Origin: Azospirillum sp.
GTDB taxonomy: Bacteria > Pseudomonadota > Alphaproteobacteria > Azospirillales > Azospirillaceae
DNA length: 64,000 nt
NCBI GenBank assembly: GCA_027486405.1
Contig: JAIXPD010000011.1
Location: 1 to 64,000 of the forward strand
Direction: 5' to 3'
Of this stretch, positions 59,546 to 64,000 are shown piece by piece (position 1 is the stretch's first letter; each line of letters begins with the position of its first letter). The position numbers and the translations under genes were made by a program. The notes under the pieces were generated by a model. That model did no database searches. It had not been told where the DNA came from and saw only the letters and a list, made by a program, of their open reading frames with translations.

Positions 59546-61021
59546 ATGACCACGACTGGCACGACGCCGACCGACAGCGTTCCGACTCACACCGCCAAAA
59601 TCCGCCGCTCCCGCCTGACCAAGGTCGTGGCCACCCTCGGCCCGGCCTCCGCCACGCCGGAGATGATTCGCACCCTGTTCGAAACGGGCGTCGATGTTTT
59701 CCGCCTGAATTTCAGCCACGGCAGCCACGCCGACCACGGTGCGCGCGTCAAGATTCTCCGCGATCTGGAGGCCGAAACCGGCCGCCCCATCGCCATCATG
59801 GCCGACCTGCAAGGCCCCAAGCTGCGCATCGCCACCTTCGCCAACGGCCCCATCGCGCTGACCGCCGGGCAAAAGCTGCGGCTGGACCTGTCGAAGGAAC
59901 CCGGCGACTCGACCCGTGTCGGCATGCCCCATCCGGAGATTTTCGCCGCCCTGACCCCGGACACCGACCTGCTGCTGGATGATGGCCGCGTGCGGCTGCG
60001 CGTGGTCGATTGCGGGCCGGAGCACGCCGACACGGTGGTGGTGTCCGGCACCAAGCTGTCGGATCGCAAGGGCGTGAACGTGCCCGGCGTCGTCCTGCCG
60101 CTGTCGCCGCTGACCAAGAAGGACCGCGAGGATCTGGTCTTCGCGCTCGACGCCGGGGTCGATTGGGTGGCGCTCAGCTTCGTGCAGCGGCCCGAGGACG
60201 TGGCGGAGGCCCGCCGCCTGATCGGTGGCCGCGCCTCGCTGCTGTCGAAGCTGGAGAAGCCGCAGGCCATCACCCACCTGACCGAAATCATCGAGATGTC
60301 GGACGGCATCATGGTCGCCCGTGGCGATCTGGGCGTCGAGTTGCCCGCCGAAGACGTGCCGACCCTGCAAAAGCGCATCGTGCGCGAATCGCGCCGGGCG
60401 GGCAAGCCGGTGATCGTCGCCACCCAGATGCTGGAATCGATGGTCGGCGCTCCCGCCCCGACTCGCGCCGAAGCCTCGGACGTCGCCACCGCCGTCTATG
60501 ACGGGGCCGACGCGGTGATGCTCTCGGCGGAAACCGCCTCGGGCGATTACCCGGTCGAAGCGGTGTCGATGATGGACCGCATCACCCGCCGGGTGGAGCA
60601 CGACCCGCTCTACCGCACCATCATGGACGCCCAGCACCCCGACCCGCAGCAGACCGCCGCCGACGCCATCACGGCGGCGGCCCGGCAGGTGGCCCACACG
60701 ATCCAGGCGGCGGCCATCGTCACCTACACCACGTCGGGATCCACCACGCTGCGCGCCGCGCGGGAACGGCCGGAACAGCCGATCCTGTGCCTGACCTCGG
60801 CGTTGGAAACCGCCCGGCGTTTGCAGTTGGTGTTCGGCGTCCACGCCGTCCACACCTCCGACTGCGCCAACTTCGCCGAAATGGTGCAGAAGGCCACGCG
60901 CGCGGCCTTTGACGACGGTCTGGCCAAGGACGGCCAGCGCCTGGTCATCACCGCCGGCGTGCCCTTCGGCACCCCCGGCAACACCAACATCCTGCGCATC
61001 GCCTGGGTGGGGGCCGAGTAA
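59546..61021 (+). CDS. pyk: Pyruvate kinase
   Basis: 491 residues from the ATG at 59546 (AAAGG site). KIRRSRLTKVVATLGPAS, FRLNFSHGSHADH, the catalytic-Lys signature LLSKLEKPQAI, MVARGDLGVELPAEDVP and AEASDVATAVYDGADAVMLSAETASGDYP are complete. It converts phosphoenolpyruvate and ADP to pyruvate and ATP. Full family length, single gene, with a terminator-like hairpin downstream. Confidence 0.97.
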   Translation: MTTTGTTPTDSVPTHTAKIRRSRLTKVVATLGPASATPEMIRTLFETGVDVFRLNFSHGSHADHGARVKILRDLEAETGRPIAIMADLQGPKLRIATFANGPIALTAGQKLRLDLSKEPGDSTRVGMPHPEIFAALTPDTDLLLDDGRVRLRVVDCGPEHADTVVVSGTKLSDRKGVNVPGVVLPLSPLTKKDREDLVFALDAGVDWVALSFVQRPEDVAEARRLIGGRASLLSKLEKPQAITHLTEIIEMSDGIMVARGDLGVELPAEDVPTLQKRIVRESRRAGKPVIVATQMLESMVGAPAPTRAEASDVATAVYDGADAVMLSAETASGDYPVEAVSMMDRITRRVEHDPLYRTIMDAQHPDPQQTAADAITAAARQVAHTIQAAAIVTYTTSGSTTLRAARERPEQPILCLTSALETARRLQLVFGVHAVHTSDCANFAEMVQKATRAAFDDGLAKDGQRLVITAGVPFGTPGNTNILRIAWVGAE

Positions 61022-61065
61022 CCATCGCCCCGCTTCGGTCGGACCGGCTTCGCTCTGACCACGCC

Positions 61066-61101
61066 CACCGCCCGCCGTGCGCTCCCGCGCGGCGGGCGGT
61101 G
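61066..61101 (+). terminator. pyk downstream hairpin
   Basis: CACCGCCCGCCG (61066-61077) pairs with CGGCGGGCGGTG (61090-61101), followed by TCGTTT. Strong stem, weak T tract. Confidence 0.55.
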
Positions 61102-61129
61102 TCGTTTGCGGCGGTCGCGAATGCCCGCA

Positions 61130-62566
61130 TCAAGCGGGTTCAACGACGCGCGGCGACTCCGACAGGGCGGCCACCGGTGCGGCAACCGGCGCAGGCGGAG
61201 AGTCCGCCGCCACTGGCTCCGCCCCTTCGGGGACGGCGGAAGCCGCTTCGGTGAGAGCCGCAGCCGCCGGAGCGGCCGCCGACGCGAAAATCGGAACGGC
61301 CAAATTCAGGCGCTCCCGCTCTTGCCGAACATGCGGCAGGTCGAAATTCAACTTGATCTCGATGTTGCGCCAGATTTGCCGCAGGCGTTGAACGTGCAGA
61401 TCCTCGCCAATCGCCCGCACCACCGACTCGAGGTTGTCCAGCGTGATGCCGCGATCAGCCTGGATCACCGTCTTGCCGTCGGTCTTGGCCGTGTTGAGCG
61501 CGGCCAACAACAGCGGGCGCGACTCCGGCCGCTCCATGAAGCGTTCGATGTCAAAGATGGTGCGGATGTTGATCGCCCGCAGCGCCTCGATCTGGTCCAA
61601 ATCCAGGGCCAGGATCAATTGCGCCTGCGCCACCCAATCGAGCGTTTCGTAGATGCCGTAGGGGGTTTCGACGAACAGCAGGACCGGATTGGCCGTCGCC
61701 AGATTCTGCACATCTTCGATCTCGAATTCGGCCAGTCGGAATTTGATCGCCGAGTCGATGCCCATGATCATGTCGATGGGGTATTCGCGGACAAACCCTT
61801 GGGCGCGCGGGTCGATCCGCCGGATCTGCAATTGCGGAACCCGGCTCAACAGGGTTTGCAGGCCCAGGCGTGGGAAGAAGCCGACCAGAAAGGCCAACAC
61901 CAGTTCCGGGACCCGATCCCCCATCGCGCTCGCCGGGGTGGCCTGGGCCATGTCCATGTAGCCGTGATGCAGCGTGACCGAGGTGACGCAGGCCAAGATG
62001 ATGTGCGCCGTCACCCGCAGGAAGGAGATCGGCGACAGATCGTAATTGGAAATCCGGCGGACCAGATAATCGATGGACCAGACATAGGCCCCGAAAAAGG
62101 TGAAGGTCAGCACCGCGATGGTCTGAAGCTGGTAATCCATCATCGCTTTCAGACTGACCGGATCGGTGTTGGTCAGGGTGATGCCGCTGAACAGGGGCTG
62201 GAAATGCTCCAACCGCTCCCGAGTCAGCACGACGCCGCTGGCGGTCACAAAGCCGCTGAACGTCACCATGATGAAGATCAGCACCGGCAGCAGGTAGGCC
62301 CGCCACTCCGACGGCTGCCGCCCTTCGGCAAAATGCGGCAAGGCGCGGTATTTGTAGGCGGCGAATTCGAAGGACGGGATCAGCGTGCTGCTGCCGTCGA
62401 TGCGGAACACCGATTCCAGATCGGCGATGATCTTCTGGCGCACCGTCTTGATGTTGCTGCGGCCGATGAAGATGGTCAGGGGCAGCAGAAAGGACAGGCA
62501 CAGCAACCCCGTCAGGCTGATGACCCGGAGTTCGCTCGCCAATTCAAAGAAGAGATGTGCCGTCAT
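61130..62566 (-). CDS. Multi-pass membrane protein of unknown function
   Basis: 478 residues from the ATG at 62566. Membrane segments lie near residues 12-35 (VISLTGLLCLSFLLPLTIFI), 90-115 (LLPVLIFIMVTFSGFVTASG), 150-175 (TIAVLTFTFFGAYVWSI), 185-205 and 225-245 (LVLAFLVGFFPRLGL). The C-terminal half is cytoplasmic-looking, with LVRRISNYD and helical repeats (QAQLILALDLDQIEALRAINIRTIFDIERF), then an Ala/Pro tail. No family recognised; it does not look like a transporter. Start uncertain (ATG 62599 also possible). Confidence 0.75.
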   Translation of the reverse strand: MTAHLFFELASELRVISLTGLLCLSFLLPLTIFIGRSNIKTVRQKIIADLESVFRIDGSSTLIPSFEFAAYKYRALPHFAEGRQPSEWRAYLLPVLIFIMVTFSGFVTASGVVLTRERLEHFQPLFSGITLTNTDPVSLKAMMDYQLQTIAVLTFTFFGAYVWSIDYLVRRISNYDLSPISFLRVTAHIILACVTSVTLHHGYMDMAQATPASAMGDRVPELVLAFLVGFFPRLGLQTLLSRVPQLQIRRIDPRAQGFVREYPIDMIMGIDSAIKFRLAEFEIEDVQNLATANPVLLFVETPYGIYETLDWVAQAQLILALDLDQIEALRAINIRTIFDIERFMERPESRPLLLAALNTAKTDGKTVIQADRGITLDNLESVVRAIGEDLHVQRLRQIWRNIEIKLNFDLPHVRQERERLNLAVPIFASAAAPAAAALTEAASAVPEGAEPVAADSPPAPVAAPVAALSESPRVVEPA

Positions 62567-62790
62567 CCCACACCGCGCGTCTTCAGGGATTCGAAACATG
62601 GCCCTGCACGCAAAGCCACAGGCGCTTCCCCTCTCTACGCGCGCAACGAGGGAATCAAAAGGACTTTGCTCGCATTGTGGAAAACGGCGCGTGGCCTGCG
62701 CAAGAGCGACCGCCCCCGCGCGGGATTGATGCGGCTTTGATGGGCGAGGAGGCCGCCAAACCGCTGTTAAGACCGCCGTGAAAACGGTTG

Positions 62791-63351
62791 TTACAGGGCT
62801 AGCCCGGCGTACACCACGCGCCGCAGGCTGTCGGCCTGCTCGCGCACCTTGACCAGATGGGGGTTGATGGCCAGGGCGGCGTCGAACGCCTTCAACGCCG
62901 CGTCGGTTTGCCCCTCCGCCAGATACACCAGCCCCAATTCGGTCAAGGCCCCGAAATGGCGCGGCTCCAGGCGCAAGGCCCGGCGCAAATCCTCCAGCGC
63001 CGCCCGGTTCTGCCCCAGCATGTAATGGGCGGCCGCCCGCTTGTTCCACCCCTCGGCGTAGGTGGGATCGAGCGCCACCACCGTGTCGAAGGCCGTCAAG
63101 GCGGCGGCATACTCATCGTTGTTGAAGCTGAACACACCGGCCCGCATCACCCGGAGCGTTTCGGCGTTCGGATTCTCCAGCCACAGGTCCCAGATGTGTT
63201 CTTCCAGTGACTCGGCGTATGCGGCGTCGGTCGTGGCCCGCAACGCCTGAAACAAAGGGTCGAGACGCACACAGCCCTGCCCCGCCCCGGCGGGGGCCAC
63301 GATGGTCAACAGCGCCATCAGCAACAGGGTCATGAGTCTGCGAACAACCAT
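62791..63351 (-). CDS. Secreted TPR-repeat protein
   Basis: 186 residues. Signal peptide (LMTLLLMALLTIVAPAGA) followed by about three TPR motifs: YAAALTAFDTVVALDPTYAEGWNKRAAAHYML, NRAALEDLRRALRLEPRHFGALTELGLVYL and TDAALKAFDAALAINPHLVKV. A periplasmic protein-interaction scaffold; partner unknown. The upstream gap to fusA (63352-63601) holds the fusA terminator and no gene. Confidence 0.85.
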   Translation of the reverse strand: MVVRRLMTLLLMALLTIVAPAGAGQGCVRLDPLFQALRATTDAAYAESLEEHIWDLWLENPNAETLRVMRAGVFSFNNDEYAAALTAFDTVVALDPTYAEGWNKRAAAHYMLGQNRAALEDLRRALRLEPRHFGALTELGLVYLAEGQTDAALKAFDAALAINPHLVKVREQADSLRRVVYAGLAL

Positions 63352-63544
63352 GCCTTAAATGTGCGCACGGTTCTGGGCGACCGCCAATCGCTTTTTGATT
63401 ACGAGAATCGGTTAATTTTCGTAAATGCAAGAGAAATCCGACACAAGCCCGACACATTGTGTCAAAGCGGAAACAATAAGACCGATTCCTGCGCAGAGTC
63501 GTCCGCCACCGCCCCACTCCACCGCAAACAACCCACAAACGACA

Positions 63545-63572
63545 AAGGCCAGCGGATCGCTCCGCTGGCCTT
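63545..63572 (-). terminator. fusA terminator
   Basis: A 12-bp perfect stem (AAGGCCAGCGGA with TCCGCTGGCCTT, four-base loop) lies 30 bases after the fusA stop, with TTTGTCGTTTG following on the minus strand. Confidence 0.8.
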
Positions 63573-63601
63573 GCCGTATCACACCGTCACAACCGAGGCG
63601 G

Positions 63602-64000
63602 TTAGGCCTTGTTGTTGCGGCCCGCCACGATTTCGTCGGTGACGTTGCGCGGCACCGGCTCGTAGTGGCTGAACTCCATGCTGTAGGACGCACGGCCCGA
63701 GGTCATGCCACGGAGCTGGCCGATGTAGCCGAACATCTCGTTCAGCGGAACGTTGGCTTCCACGGCGATGTTCGAGCCACGCTCCAGCTGACCCAGCACG
63801 GTGCCACGGCGGCGGTTCACGTCGCCGATCACGTCGCCGAGATAGTCATCCGGCGTCACGATCTCGACCTTCATCACCGGCTCCAGCAGGATCGGACCGG
63901 CCTTGGGCAGGGCTTCGCGGAAGCAAGCCTTGGCGGCGATTTCGAACGTCAGGGCGTTCGAGTCGACGTCGTGGTACTTGCCGTCCACCAGGCGGGCGCG
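63602..64000 (-). CDS. fusA: Elongation factor G, C-terminal part (runs off window)
   Basis: The last 132 codons of [65 protein letters not shown] (domains IV-V) through [22 protein letters not shown]. The N-terminal GTPase lies beyond the right edge. No tuf gene or rpsJ follows; a terminator comes directly after the stop, so the str-operon order is interrupted here. Confidence 0.95.
   Translation of the reverse strand, partial: RARLVDGKYHDVDSNALTFEIAAKACFREALPKAGPILLEPVMKVEIVTPDDYLGDVIGDVNRRRGTVLGQLERGSNIAVEANVPLNEMFGYIGQLRGMTSGRASYSMEFSHYEPVPRNVTDEIVAGRNNKA

Noticed and set aside
59282..60853. Minus-strand 523-codon frame opposite pyk
   Set aside because: Antisense to a complete pyruvate kinase; no domain pattern.
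1..64000. tRNA or rRNA genes
   Set aside because: No tRNA cloverleaf with conserved GGTTCGAATCC-type arm or rRNA-like conserved stretch was recognised on reading; a dedicated covariance search was not possible.

Overview
The window is high-GC alphaproteobacterial DNA. The host genes (DivK/PleD, an EipB/DUF1849 protein, RpoA and the S13, S11 and L17 proteins) suggest a Rhodospirillales-type organism, Azospirillum-like at a guess. About two thirds of the window (1 to roughly 43,100) is a lambda-like siphovirus prophage whose left end lies outside the window. It is integrated in the 5' end of the tRNA-dihydrouridine synthase gene dusA. From about 43,100 to the right edge the DNA is chromosomal.

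The prophage late genes run leftward in lambda order: TerS (Nu1), TerL (A), W, portal (B), S49 protease (C), a probable scaffold, D, capsid (E), FII, U, tail tube (V), G/T, tape measure (H), M, L, K and a fused I::J tail tip. Tail fibres follow, then a GH19 endolysin cut by the left edge. FI and Z are missing from their lambda positions. A small plus-strand membrane-protein gene sits where Z would be, and a Z-like protein is encoded just upstream of the terminase. G and T are joined by a canonical -1 frameshift heptamer.

The early leftward genes (37,440 down to 26,909) encode a CII-like regulator, a D5-type winged-helix protein, a C5 methyltransferase that shares about 1 kb with a second open frame, an antirepressor-like protein, a PrimPol with a frameshift-linked Toprim protein, an MT-A70 methyltransferase, an AAA+ replication helicase and a Q-position protein. 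Between the last two lies a 226-bp array of twelve GTAAC/GTTAC motifs arranged in mirror symmetry around a 26-bp palindrome. This is the most striking non-coding structure in the window. A brnT-brnA-higA toxin-antitoxin cluster is embedded on the plus strand.

The immunity region (37,564-38,860) has a divergent Cro-like/repressor pair. A second, perfectly palindromic operator appears to control a roughly 60-nt RNA. Between immunity and integrase are a 372-residue protein of unknown function with a TerB-like tail and a short plus-strand operon ending in a PrtN-like regulator.

The chromosomal part carries dusA, a SWIM/SNF2 helicase, pleD-divK, a diguanylate cyclase, a D-2-hydroxyacid dehydrogenase, eipB, rarA, a VTT-domain membrane protein, the alpha operon (rpsM-rpsK-rpoA-rplQ) with its own promoter and long intercistronic hairpins, pyk, a membrane protein, a TPR protein and the 3' part of fusA. 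The alpha-operon genes and fusA lack their usual neighbours here, so the ribosomal super-cluster is broken in this genome.
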